In this document: one piece after another, positions 46,501 through 54,816 of the stretch
How the letters are laid out: each line of letters opens with the position of its first letter
How positions within the stretch are numbered: the stretch's first letter is position 1
NCBI RefSeq assembly: GCF_030580865.1
Contig: NZ_JAUQSY010000004.1
Location: 248,001-312,000 of the forward strand
Reading direction: 5' to 3'
From: Hymenobacter aranciens
GTDB taxonomy: Bacteria; Bacteroidota; Bacteroidia; Cytophagales; Hymenobacteraceae
DNA: 64,000 bases
The notes under the pieces: generated by a model
The model's database searches: none
What the model was told of the DNA's origin: nothing
The model's input: only the letters and a program-made list of their open reading frames with translations
Translations under genes and position numbers: made by a program

Positions 46501-46819
46501 GCCCGGTGCCGGCATCCAATTTCGAGGGGCAAATAGCCCTACGCAGCCTACTACAGGGGGTGGCAATAGTCTTGACCAAAACTGGCCGAATCCGGCTACT
46601 GGTGTAACCTCGTTCGCCTACCAACTTAGAAACGGGACGCAGCAAGCCGACCTGCTCATCCGCCGCGCCACGGATGGCGGGGAAATACAGCGTACGCCAC
46701 TCAATGTACGCGCCACCAGTCACGACATCAATGTAAGCAAGTGGACGCCGGGCACCTACTTTGTTACCCTGACGATTGACGGGGTACCGGGACCGACGCG
46801 CCGCGTGGTAGTACAATAG
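43543..46819 (+). CDS. RCC1-repeat T9SS protein, frameshifted in a poly-A tract after the start codon
   Basis: The main frame is open to 46819 and encodes about seven RCC1-type propeller repeats (FAIRQDGTLWAWGSNAQGQLGTGN, FALRNDGRVYSWGSNGSGILG), an Ig-like part, a large right-handed beta-helix-like region and a T9SS sorting domain (NWPNPATGVTSF...RRVVVQ). The only ATG fitting the promoter is at 43543, but it is followed by ten A residues, which puts it one base out of frame. With nine A residues the protein would start MKKKLRFFYFLGAMAG, a good signal peptide. So the gene is either phase-variable, rescued by slippage, or mis-sequenced. Base composition is poorer in GC than the rest of the window. 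The next gene follows at 9 bp. Confidence 0.8.
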
Positions 46820-46828
46820 CCCCTTGCT

Positions 46829-48694
46829 ATGAAACATATCCTTTTCCTATTACTGACTAGTGGCCTACTGCCACTAGTCAGCCTAGCCCAAGCACCCGTG
46901 CTGCAATGGGAACGGCGTATCGGTAATCTGAGCCGACCAGACTATGCCCGCAGCATTACCTACACTCGTCCAAATCGGATTTTTGTAGCTGGTATTACCT
47001 CCATTCCCCGTTTTCCTGGGCCAGGCTGCTGTGTTGGGCATGAAGAACATATTTGGGTACTCAACCAGAACGGAGACTCGATTCGTACGCTTTCTCCCAC
47101 TTCCCCTGTTAATGGAGAGATTATCGGCGTAAGCAAGGTTGTTCCTTTGCCTGATGGTGACCTACTGTTAGCTGGCGGGGGGTATGATGGAACCCAAACC
47201 ACGCCGGCAGGCCAGCAGGCTACCTCATTCATGTTCCTAGCCCGAGCCGATTCGCTGGCAAACATCCACTGGATACAGCGCTACAATTATGGAATAGCCG
47301 CTGCTATTGAGGACTGCGTACTATTGCCTGATGGGGGAACTTTGCTGTTATTTATGCAAAGCATTGGCACCACGCCCTTCAACCAAGTTTACTACGCCCA
47401 CGCGGCCCGGTTCGACTCGGCAGGTACTATGCGCTGGCAGCACCGCTACGGCAACGCCTTCGCCGGCCTGCAGCACGCGGTAGCCTGTCCCGATGGCTCG
47501 TATGCTTTGGCGGGCGCTTACGGCCGCCGCACCCCGCAAAACCGGCTGGTCTATAATGCTTGGATACTCTACCTGACGGCGGATGGCGATACCATTCGCA
47601 GCCGCCACTGGAATAGTCTGAATAATATCCGCAACATCAGTGATTTCAAACTTACACCTGATGGAGGGTTGTTGCTGGCCGGTCTCCATGTTAATGGTCC
47701 GGCAATAACGCCTAGCACCGTGGACCGGGGCTGGCTACACAAACTCGACGCCCAAGGCAATACGCAGTGGGACTACGAAATTGTAGCCAGCAATCCTTCC
47801 GGCACTACTATCGGGTCCACGATGACTTGGCTGCAAGTGCTGCAAAACGGCGACTTCCTTTTGCGGGGCACCCGCAATCAGGCACCGGCTCCAAACAGTA
47901 CCCTGGGCTACCTAGCACGTTGGCACCCACCCGGCTCCGGCAGCACCCAACCAACGCCCGTTTGGGAGCTGCAGCTATCCGGCAATCATAGCACGGCTTA
48001 CCACACCGCAATGGCCCCCGACGGCAGCCTAACGCTGAGCAATTCCTGGGCCGACCCTAACCCACCGCAATACGACCACGTCTGGCTGCGCCACTACGCC
48101 AGCCAGGGCCTGCCCTACTCGCCCCAGGCCGCCCTGTGCGCCATCCCGCCCGTGCCCAACGCCGCCTTCGAGCAACCCACCCCCGATTCGCTCATCCTGC
48201 ACGAGCTCGGCAGCCCCGGCCCCCAGTATGCCCAGCTCCTGCGCTGGCGCTGGACCCTCGGCGATGGCACCGTCGTAAACCGAACCACCGCCGCCCCCCT
48301 GCGCCACCGCTACGCCACCGTGCCGCCCTTCGGCACCCCGGTCACGGTCACCATCACCAACAACCTGGGCTGCACCGCCACCCAGACGCTCTACCCCTGG
48401 GGCGGCCCCCTCGCCTCCCAGCCCGCCCGGGCCCTGGCCGCCCGCACCACCCTCTTTCCCAACCCCGCCAGCGGCGCGCAGGTCACGCTGCGCATGGCCG
48501 GGCTGCGGCCGCAGGGCTCCGTGCCCGCCCAGCTGCTCGACGCCCTCGGCCGCGAGCTGCGCCACTTTACGCTGTCGCCCCGCGCTGGCACCGCCGAAGC
48601 CACCCTCGACCTGCACGGCCTGCCCGCCGGCGTGTACCTGCTGCGCCTGCTCCCCGCCGAAGGGCCCGTACTCAAGCGCCTGGTGAAGCAGTAA
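46829..48694 (+). CDS. T9SS protein with propeller-like repeats and a PKD-like domain
   Basis: The 621-aa protein has a signal peptide (FLLLTSGLLPLVSLAQ), repeats of the LPDGGxLLLxG type over residues 30-420 (FKLTPDGGLLLAGLHVNG, MAPDGSLTLSNSW), a PKD-like domain (LRWRWTLGDGTVVNR) and a T9SS sorting domain (TLFPNPASGAQVTLRMAG...LKRLVKQ). It is 9 bp after the RCC1-type gene, probably one operon. The first two thirds are lower in GC than the last third; the 3' end from about 48.05 kb has typical host composition, which suggests a mosaic gene. Role unknown. Confidence 0.85.
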   Translation: MKHILFLLLTSGLLPLVSLAQAPVLQWERRIGNLSRPDYARSITYTRPNRIFVAGITSIPRFPGPGCCVGHEEHIWVLNQNGDSIRTLSPTSPVNGEIIGVSKVVPLPDGDLLLAGGGYDGTQTTPAGQQATSFMFLARADSLANIHWIQRYNYGIAAAIEDCVLLPDGGTLLLFMQSIGTTPFNQVYYAHAARFDSAGTMRWQHRYGNAFAGLQHAVACPDGSYALAGAYGRRTPQNRLVYNAWILYLTADGDTIRSRHWNSLNNIRNISDFKLTPDGGLLLAGLHVNGPAITPSTVDRGWLHKLDAQGNTQWDYEIVASNPSGTTIGSTMTWLQVLQNGDFLLRGTRNQAPAPNSTLGYLARWHPPGSGSTQPTPVWELQLSGNHSTAYHTAMAPDGSLTLSNSWADPNPPQYDHVWLRHYASQGLPYSPQAALCAIPPVPNAAFEQPTPDSLILHELGSPGPQYAQLLRWRWTLGDGTVVNRTTAAPLRHRYATVPPFGTPVTVTITNNLGCTATQTLYPWGGPLASQPARALAARTTLFPNPASGAQVTLRMAGLRPQGSVPAQLLDALGRELRHFTLSPRAGTAEATLDLHGLPAGVYLLRLLPAEGPVLKRLVKQ

Positions 48695-48714
48695 GCCGCC
48701 GCCGCAATAAGCCC

Positions 48715-48750
48715 AAAAGCCCTCCCGGCCACCTGGCCGGGAGGGCTTTT
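48715..48750. terminator. Bidirectional hairpin terminator
   Basis: Perfect 17-bp stem AAAAGCCCTCCCGGCCA / TGGCCGGGAGGGCTTTT with a 2-nt loop, between convergent genes. Confidence 0.85.
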
Positions 48751-48772
48751 ACCAGCATAAGCCTTGCTGTAA

Positions 48773-49558
48773 CTACCCCGCCGGGGCTGGCGTCGGCTTC
48801 ACCTCGTCCGGGCCCGGGCCTTTGCCCGGGCTGGCGGCGTCATCTATGCGCATGGCCTCCAGCAGCGCATCGCGGAAACCAGCCGCCTCCCCCTTCATCG
48901 TTTTGGTGGCCGGGCGCAGGTCACTGTCGACAAACAAGTCGGCGGCTTTCAGGGCCGTGCCCAGGGCGGTGCGCTTGGTTTTGCCCTTCTCCCGGGCCAG
49001 CTTGGGCGCCGTCAGCAGGTTGCTGAAGGCTTTGTTGGCCTCGTCAAGCTCGCCCAACTCCTCGCTGTCTATTTCGGCTTCGTCGGCCAGCTTGGTTTTC
49101 ATGGTCGGCACCGCCGCCTGCTTGGCCACGTTGCGGGTTTCGGCCAGCGTCAGCGCCCCCGGCAGCCCGTCGTAGTCGGTTTTGAAGCGCTTCAGGGCGT
49201 GGGCCTTCTCGCTGCCCTGCTCATCGTCCTCATCCTCCAGATACAGCAGGTACATGGCGTTAGCTACCGGCAGCGCCGCCGCAATGGCCCGCTTCTTCTC
49301 CTTGCTTTTCTTGAGCGTGGCCCCCGCCGAGCGCCCCTCTGGGGTGTCCATCAGGCCTTCGGCGGTTTGTAATAGCGCCTCGTGGCGCCCCAGCACACGC
49401 GTTACCAGCTTCGAGATGGGCACGCCAACGTGGTCGGCGCACACTTTCCGAATTTTCAGCTGGCGGTTCCAGTTGGCTACCTGAAATTTTTTTCCATGGG
49501 TAAAATGGTGGTTGTAGGGTAAATATGATGCCGTGAAGATGAACGGCTTTTTCCACAT
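48773..49558 (-). CDS. Helical protein of unknown function (possible paralog of 14434-15426)
   Basis: I do not recognise this 261-aa, charged, mostly helical protein. It has no signal peptide. Segments such as KKSKEKKRAIAAALPVANAMYLLYLEDED and TALGTALKAADLFVDSDL resemble the helical part of the protein at 14434-15426 in order and spacing. The C-terminus is Pro/Gly-rich. The start is doubtful: the ATG at 49558 gives a hydrophobic lead with no clear fit, while the ATG at 49495-49497, followed by G and seven A residues, would start the protein well (MEKKFQVANWN) if one more A were present. A 21-bp array lies upstream at 49692-49880. Confidence 0.65.
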   Translation of the reverse strand: MWKKPFIFTASYLPYNHHFTHGKKFQVANWNRQLKIRKVCADHVGVPISKLVTRVLGRHEALLQTAEGLMDTPEGRSAGATLKKSKEKKRAIAAALPVANAMYLLYLEDEDDEQGSEKAHALKRFKTDYDGLPGALTLAETRNVAKQAAVPTMKTKLADEAEIDSEELGELDEANKAFSNLLTAPKLAREKGKTKRTALGTALKAADLFVDSDLRPATKTMKGEAAGFRDALLEAMRIDDAASPGKGPGPDEVKPTPAPAG

Positions 49559-49691
49559 TTACAATACCTGCTACCCAAAATATTCTGCCCTTTCCCCTCT
49601 CCGTCAGCCACCTTCCCTTTCAGCCACTTTCCGCCCTCCCCAATACGGCCTCCAGATGCTGGAAACGGCCTTTTTCCACCCCGCCACTCGT

Positions 49692-49880
49692 TATTTCACC
49701 CCCGGCTTGCACAATTTCGACCCCGACTTAGAAGATTTCCAGTCTGGTTTAGATGATTTCGACCCCAGATTGTACGATTTCGGGTCCGGTCAATGCAATT
49801 TCAACCTTGGATTAGCCGATTTCGACCCCAGATTAGATAATTTCGAGTCCGGCTGACCCGATTTTGAGTCCGGGTGCCGG
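49692..49880. repeat. Perfect-period 21-bp tandem array, 9 units
   Basis: Nine consecutive 21-bp units without insertion or deletion; most start GATTTC or AATTTC and carry GACCCC or GAGTCC. Only one of six frames stays open across most of it: a plus-strand frame from 49533 gives heptads of the type DFDPRLx and stops in unit 8. That frame diverges from the helical gene at 48773-49558. Units differ by many substitutions but never in length. There are no spacers, so it is not CRISPR. It matches the array at 14071-14301 in period and gene context, not in sequence. Confidence 0.9.
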
Positions 49881-49933
49881 GCGCGCTCCCGCGCCGCCCG
49901 CGCGCCGGTTGGCCCGGCCCGCACACCACCCGC

Positions 49934-50389
49934 CTACGGCGCCGGGTACGGATTCGGGTGCCGGATTTCGAGCCAGCGCCCGAGCTGGGCCAGGGGCTGG
50001 TAGCCAAACTGCTGGTAGAGCCCGTGCGCATCAAGGGTAGCCAGCAGGTGGCGGCGCAGGCCCTGCAGGTCGGGGTGGGCCAGCATGGTTTGCACCAGCC
50101 ACTTGGAGAGGCCCTGGCCCCGGTAGGCGGGCAGCACAAACACGTCGCAAAGCCAGGCAAAGGAAGCCTGGTCGGTAACGACGCGGGCGAAGGCCGCTTG
50201 CTGGCCCACCGCATCGTAAATACCAAAGCACAAGGAGTTGGCAATGCCGCGCTCGACCACGGCCCGCGGAATGTGCTGTGCCCAGTATGATTCTTCGCTC
50301 AGAAAGCGGTGAATAACGTCAATATCGAGCCAGGCAGGGTCGGTGCTGAGGGTGAAGTTGGTAGGAGCGGGGATGGCTATTTCGGGCAT
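49934..50389 (-). CDS. GNAT-family N-acetyltransferase
   Basis: The 151-aa protein has the acetyl-CoA-binding motif A of GNAT enzymes (WLCDVFVLPAYRGQGLSKWLV, with RGQGL) and a typical end (ATLDAHGLYQQFGYQPL). Substrate unknown. It runs divergently from the sugar dehydrogenase gene. The frame is intact. Confidence 0.9.
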   Translation of the reverse strand: MPEIAIPAPTNFTLSTDPAWLDIDVIHRFLSEESYWAQHIPRAVVERGIANSLCFGIYDAVGQQAAFARVVTDQASFAWLCDVFVLPAYRGQGLSKWLVQTMLAHPDLQGLRRHLLATLDAHGLYQQFGYQPLAQLGRWLEIRHPNPYPAP

Positions 50390-50525
50390 GAGGGTAGCTT
50401 TGTTTTATTCTGTCATGCTGAATGCAGCGGAACATGACGGTTCAAGTGCAGGCTGTTCAAATCCATTCGGGCACCTTCGCCGTTATGACAAGCAATTGCA
50501 CGGCAAACCTTATTTACTTTGTTCA

Positions 50526-51911
50526 ATGAAACACAAACTTACTCTTGGGCTGCTGGCCCTGCTGGCAGGCGGCCCCAGCCTTAGCCGGGCGCAGGCACCG
50601 GCGCTGGCTACTTTTCAGGTGGGCACCACCACCGTCACGGCCTCGGAAGTGGCCAACAGCCTCGGCATCGTGTGGGAGCTAGCCTGGGGGCCCGATAATT
50701 TTATCTGGATGACGGAGCGCCAGGGCCGCATCAGTCGCCTTAACCCGGCTACCGGGCAAGTGCTGCCGCTACTCACGCTGCCCGACGTGACGCCCGTTGG
50801 CGAAAGTGGTCTGCTGGGCATGGTCCTGCACCCGCAGTTTGCCACGTCGCCCTACGTCTACCTGGTGTATAACTACACTGAAGCTGGCACGCTGAAGGAA
50901 AAGCTGGTGCGCTACACCTACGCCCCCGCCGCCGGCACGCTGAGCAGCCCGCTGGTGCTGCTTGGCAACATCACGGCCACCACCACGCACAGCGGCTCAC
51001 GCCTGCTCATTCTGCCCGACCTGACGCTGCTTATGACCACCGGCGACGCCCAAATACGTCCCGATGCGCAGAATATGACTTCGCTCAATGGCAAGATTCT
51101 GCGTCTTAACCTCGATGGCAGCATCCCGGCCAACAATCCGACGCCCGGTAGCCCCGTATATACCCTGGGCCACCGCAATCCCCAGGGCCTCACGCTGGGA
51201 CCGGGCGGCCGCATCTATAGCTCGGAGCATGGCAACAGCACCGACGACGAAATCAACCTCATCGAGCCGGGCCGCAACTACGGCTGGCCCACCGTGGAGG
51301 GCTACTGCAACCTGCCCGCCGAGGCTGCCTTCTGCACCCCCAATAATGTGCGCGAGCCCCTCGTGGCCTGGACGCCCACTATTGCCCCTTCAGGCCTGAC
51401 GTACTACGACCACCCGGCCATCCCCGGCTGGCGCGGCAGCCTGCTGCTGGCCGTGCTCAAAGACCAGGTGCTGGTGCAGCTGCCGCTTAATGCGGCGGGC
51501 ACCGGCATCACTTCGCCGGCTTATTTTATGCGCGGCACCTTCGGGCGGCTGCGGTCGTTGTGCGTGTCGCCGCAGGGCAAGGTGTACGTGGGCACCAGCA
51601 GCAGCACCGGCGGCAACCGCAACGACCGCGTGCTGGTGCTCGAAAATCGCAGCTACGTGACGGCCACGACGCCCACCGCCAGTCTCGATTTCCGCCTCTG
51701 GCCTAACCCCGCCCAACGGCAGTTGACGATAGCCTTGCCCGCCGGGCCCGCCCGCCTTACCATCCGCGATGCGCTGGGCCGGAGCGTGCTGAGCCAGCAA
51801 ACCACCACCGCCACCACCACCCTGGAGCTAGCCGCCCTGCAGCCGGGCTACTACACTATTCAGGCCCAGCATGCCACGGGCAGCAGCATTCGTCGCCTAG
51901 TGGTTGAATAG
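50526..51911 (+). CDS. PQQ-dependent sugar dehydrogenase-like protein with T9SS sorting domain
   Basis: The 461-aa protein has a signal peptide (TLGLLALLAGGPSLSRAQ). A soluble aldose/sorbosone dehydrogenase propeller follows at about 35-370 (LGIVWELAWGPDNFIWMTERQGRIS, GLLGMVLHPQF, NSLNGKILRLN-type MTSLNGKILRLNLDG, TLGHRNPQGLTL, NYGWPTVEGYC). A T9SS sorting domain ends it (FRLWPNPAQRQLTI...RRLVVE). Relatives oxidise sugars using PQQ; activity is inferred from the fold. The start at 50526 is fixed by the signal peptide; upstream in-frame ATGs overlap the GNAT gene. Confidence 0.88.
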   Translation: MKHKLTLGLLALLAGGPSLSRAQAPALATFQVGTTTVTASEVANSLGIVWELAWGPDNFIWMTERQGRISRLNPATGQVLPLLTLPDVTPVGESGLLGMVLHPQFATSPYVYLVYNYTEAGTLKEKLVRYTYAPAAGTLSSPLVLLGNITATTTHSGSRLLILPDLTLLMTTGDAQIRPDAQNMTSLNGKILRLNLDGSIPANNPTPGSPVYTLGHRNPQGLTLGPGGRIYSSEHGNSTDDEINLIEPGRNYGWPTVEGYCNLPAEAAFCTPNNVREPLVAWTPTIAPSGLTYYDHPAIPGWRGSLLLAVLKDQVLVQLPLNAAGTGITSPAYFMRGTFGRLRSLCVSPQGKVYVGTSSSTGGNRNDRVLVLENRSYVTATTPTASLDFRLWPNPAQRQLTIALPAGPARLTIRDALGRSVLSQQTTTATTTLELAALQPGYYTIQAQHATGSSIRRLVVE

Positions 51912-51945
51912 CTTGCTCGTTTCTGATTAGAGCGGCGCAATAGCC

Positions 51946-51989
51946 GCAAACAAAAAGCGCCGGGCAACTGCCCGGCGCTTTTTGTTTGC
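51946..51989. terminator. Bidirectional hairpin terminator
   Basis: Perfect 21-bp stem starting GCAAACAAAAAGCGCCGGGC with a 2-nt loop and T runs on both strands, between convergent genes. Confidence 0.9.
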
Positions 51990-52004
51990 CTTAACCTGGC
52001 TTGC

Positions 52005-54446
52005 TTACTGCAGGACGACCTTGGTAGCGGAAGCGCGCTGGCCCACGGTCAGGCGCAGGGTGTACACCCCGGCCGCCAGCCCGCGCGTGCTCACGCGCTG
52101 CTCGCTGCTGCCCGCCGCCACTGCCACCTGCCGCACCACCTGCCCCAGCGCATTCACCAGCGCCGCCGACCCGGCCCCCTGCGCGCCCGCCACGCGTAGC
52201 GTCAGCTCGCCCGTGTTGCTCGGGTTGGGGTACACGGCCAACTCGCCGGCCGCCGCCGCCGCGCGCGTGCCCAGCACCGTGTTGGTAGCCGACACCGTGA
52301 AGGCGCCGTTCACATCCGACGAGCCGAAGCCCGACACGGCCAGCCAGTAGCGCTGCCCCGCCACCAGTCCCGTGAAGGTCACCGGCGCCGCGAAGCCAGC
52401 ATTGTTAGCCGTTGCCGCCGCGCAGCCCACCTGCACAAACGGGCCGCCCGTGCAGTCGGGCGCCGTGAACAGGCGCACCATGCCCGCAGTCGTGCCGGTC
52501 AGATTCAGCGTCGTGCTGGTGGCGTTGGCGCCCAGCGTGAACACGAACCACACGTCCTTGGGGGCACCTGCCGGCGAGCAGGCCGGCAGGCTGATGCCCG
52601 TTTGCTGGCTGGTGGTGGCCCCGATGGTGGTGCCGCCCACGGCTCCGCTGGTGCTGGCCAAAGGCAGCGCACCGCAGGGCTCGTCGTTGTCGGGCACCGT
52701 TAGCGGAGTGCGGAAGCACGTCGGGCCCACCCAGGAGCTGCTGCCGTTGGTCGGGCCGCAGTTCTGGCGCACGTAGAAGCAATATTCCGTGTCGGGCAGC
52801 AGGTTGGCGAGTTGGTAGCTGGTGCTGGTCAGGCCATTCACAGCCGTACCCGTGCCCAGCGTATAGCCGCTCACGCCGTACTCAATTTCGAAGGTATCGC
52901 CGGGGTTGGTGGTACCCGTAGCCACCCACGACAAGTCGGCCGTCGTGTTGGTCAGGTTGGCGGCGGCCGGCGCGGTAGGCAGCGGGCAGTTCGAGGGTGC
53001 CGTGGCGCACACCGCAAGCAGGCCATTTTGGCCCCCGTTGTAGTCCCACACCCGAATGTAAAGCACCTCGCCCGGCGTGCGGGCCGTGGCGCCGGTGAAC
53101 TCAATCAATGACTTGGCACCGCCGGCGCCATCATCATCGCAGTCTACCAGTGCCAGGTTGCCGCAGGTGCCCGAGTAGATAGCCATGCCCGTGTCAGTGA
53201 TATTGCTACCAGCCGTGGGGTCTACGGTTTTCACCGTTAACTCGCCGCTGGCCGGCACCGTTACCTTAAACCACAGGTCCTGCCCCATGTACTGGGCACA
53301 GCCCGGCGCCGGCACGTTGGGCGAATCGGTAGCCGCCGAGTTATCGGCGCTGGTCTGGCTGATGCACTGCGAGCCATATTGAATCGGCACATCAAGGGCC
53401 CCGGCGCAGTCGTCATTAACCGGCGGGGTTTGGTTGGTGGTGAATGCCTCGGCCGCCGAAATGGGGCTGCTGCCAATGATGCCGCCGCAGTTCTGCGTCA
53501 CGTAAAACTGGTAGCCTGTGGCGGGCGTCAGGCCGCCGATGGTAGTCGTAGTAGTCGTGAGGGTGAGGGTGGTGCCCCCGGTAGCCGGGTTGAAACCCGT
53601 TGGGCCGTAGATGAGCGTAAAGGGCCCGGGGTTGGCGTTGCTCACCGAGAAGCTGAGCGTAGCCCCGGTAGCAGTGGTGACGGCCGACAGGCAGCGCGGC
53701 GTAGGGCAGGCTGCTGCTACACCTGGCACAAAGGAATACACCTGCCCCGTGGCTGGCGTATCCGCAATGTTGTCATTTTCGGTAGTGCCGCTGGCCGTTG
53801 GCGTGGCCGAGGCATCGCTCAACGACAGGAACGACGCGCACGAGCCGGTGGCAATGCCCGATAAGCCGATGGAGGCTGTGGCCGTAGTGAGGGGGGTGGT
53901 GCCGCGCTCGTACACGAGCCGCACCTGATTAGTCCCCTCGAATAGCTGCACCTGCATCGAGAACGTGCCGGGCTCAAAAAACCGCTCCCAGTTGCGCCAC
54001 TCAAACGTGAACACGCGGTTAGGGGCCGTGCCGGTGGTGGCGTAGCTGGCCGTCGACGAGCCGTTACCCCCATCCAGGTCGTCCCAGAAGGGTGCTATGC
54101 GCGGCCGCTCGGTCGCATTGCCGTTGTCAAGGTCGTTGCTCAGGTTGCTGCTGGCTGCCGCCATATTGAAGCTCAACCAGCCATTTGACGAAACGATACA
54201 CTCACTGTAGCTCGAGCCGTCGAAAACGAAGGAGAAGCCCAGCGGTATGGTGCCCGAATACGCATCATCGGCCTCAATGCTGGACACTCCCGTTCCACCC
54301 GTCAGCGGCGTGTAGGCACCAGTGCTGGGCGTGAAGGTGTACGTGTCAACCTGGGCCTCGGCCCGGCTGGCCAGGAGTAGGCCACTAGCCAGCAGCATAG
54401 CGCCACTGAAGTGCTTACCCCAGTTAGAGTAAATGGATTTTCTCAT
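52005..54446 (-). CDS. T9SS protein with fibronectin-type and Ig-like domains (paralog 1)
   Basis: The 813-aa protein has a signal peptide (AMLLASGLLLASRAEAQ) and an N-terminal domain with LGFSFVFDGSSYSECIVSSNGWLSF and FWDDLDGG (nidogen-like, common in Bacteroidota surface proteins). Fibronectin type III repeats follow (TLIYGPTGFNPATGGTTLTL...YQFYVTQNCGG; FEIEYGVSGYTLG...YCFYVRQNCGP), with two PPC/DUF-like modules (CAGALDVPIQYGSQC; PCGALPLASTSGAVGG). The T9SS sorting domain is LAVYPNPSNTGELTLRV...TKVVLQ. Its last 225 or so codons are almost identical in DNA to those of the next gene (54817-56814), while the middle differs, so the ends were duplicated or converted recently. Confidence 0.87.
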   Translation of the reverse strand: MRKSIYSNWGKHFSGAMLLASGLLLASRAEAQVDTYTFTPSTGAYTPLTGGTGVSSIEADDAYSGTIPLGFSFVFDGSSYSECIVSSNGWLSFNMAAASSNLSNDLDNGNATERPRIAPFWDDLDGGNGSSTASYATTGTAPNRVFTFEWRNWERFFEPGTFSMQVQLFEGTNQVRLVYERGTTPLTTATASIGLSGIATGSCASFLSLSDASATPTASGTTENDNIADTPATGQVYSFVPGVAAACPTPRCLSAVTTATGATLSFSVSNANPGPFTLIYGPTGFNPATGGTTLTLTTTTTTIGGLTPATGYQFYVTQNCGGIIGSSPISAAEAFTTNQTPPVNDDCAGALDVPIQYGSQCISQTSADNSAATDSPNVPAPGCAQYMGQDLWFKVTVPASGELTVKTVDPTAGSNITDTGMAIYSGTCGNLALVDCDDDGAGGAKSLIEFTGATARTPGEVLYIRVWDYNGGQNGLLAVCATAPSNCPLPTAPAAANLTNTTADLSWVATGTTNPGDTFEIEYGVSGYTLGTGTAVNGLTSTSYQLANLLPDTEYCFYVRQNCGPTNGSSSWVGPTCFRTPLTVPDNDEPCGALPLASTSGAVGGTTIGATTSQQTGISLPACSPAGAPKDVWFVFTLGANATSTTLNLTGTTAGMVRLFTAPDCTGGPFVQVGCAAATANNAGFAAPVTFTGLVAGQRYWLAVSGFGSSDVNGAFTVSATNTVLGTRAAAAAGELAVYPNPSNTGELTLRVAGAQGAGSAALVNALGQVVRQVAVAAGSSEQRVSTRGLAAGVYTLRLTVGQRASATKVVLQ

Positions 54447-54760
54447 GGGTGAAGAAGAGAGGGTGAAAAAACGAAAAAGTCAAGTTTTCGAGCTGCCTGG
54501 AGTGTCCGCAATGGGCATTCAGTGATGAAATGTATAAACAAACTGCGGAATACCCACTCCGGTTTGACCACTTTATCGACGAGCAGCAGGGTTTAATCGT
54601 CGGCTAGTGCCTTTGAACGGCATGTATGCCACCGCCCCAATTTGGATAACCATCAGAATTTATGAGCATTGCCCCAATATTGTCATACACAATCCCGGTA
54701 GCGGCATTTCCCCATTGGAATCATAAATCCCGCAGACGTATTACTGCTCACCAGCCAATA
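54447..54760. other. Intergenic stretch between T9SS paralogs
   Basis: 314 bases with no gene. It must hold the promoter of the gene starting at 54446; no clear TAnnTTTG box was found. It is lower in GC than its surroundings. Confidence 0.5.
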
Positions 54761-54793
54761 GAAAAGGCCCCTCCAGTGTGGAGCGGCCTTTTC
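54761..54793 (-). terminator. Hairpin terminator of T9SS paralog 2
   Basis: Stem GAAAAGGCCCCTCCA / TGGAGCGGCCTTTTC with one mismatch and a 3-nt loop, 24 bp after the stop. Confidence 0.75.
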
Positions 54794-54816
54794 TATATTA
54801 TCAGAGATTGGCTTGC

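Noticed and set aside
43574..46819. Start of the RCC1-type gene at TTG 43574
   Set aside because: It would cut the signal peptide in half; the promoter and ATG at 43543 fit better and imply a frameshift.
49692..49880. CRISPR array
   Set aside because: Same reasons as for 14071-14301.
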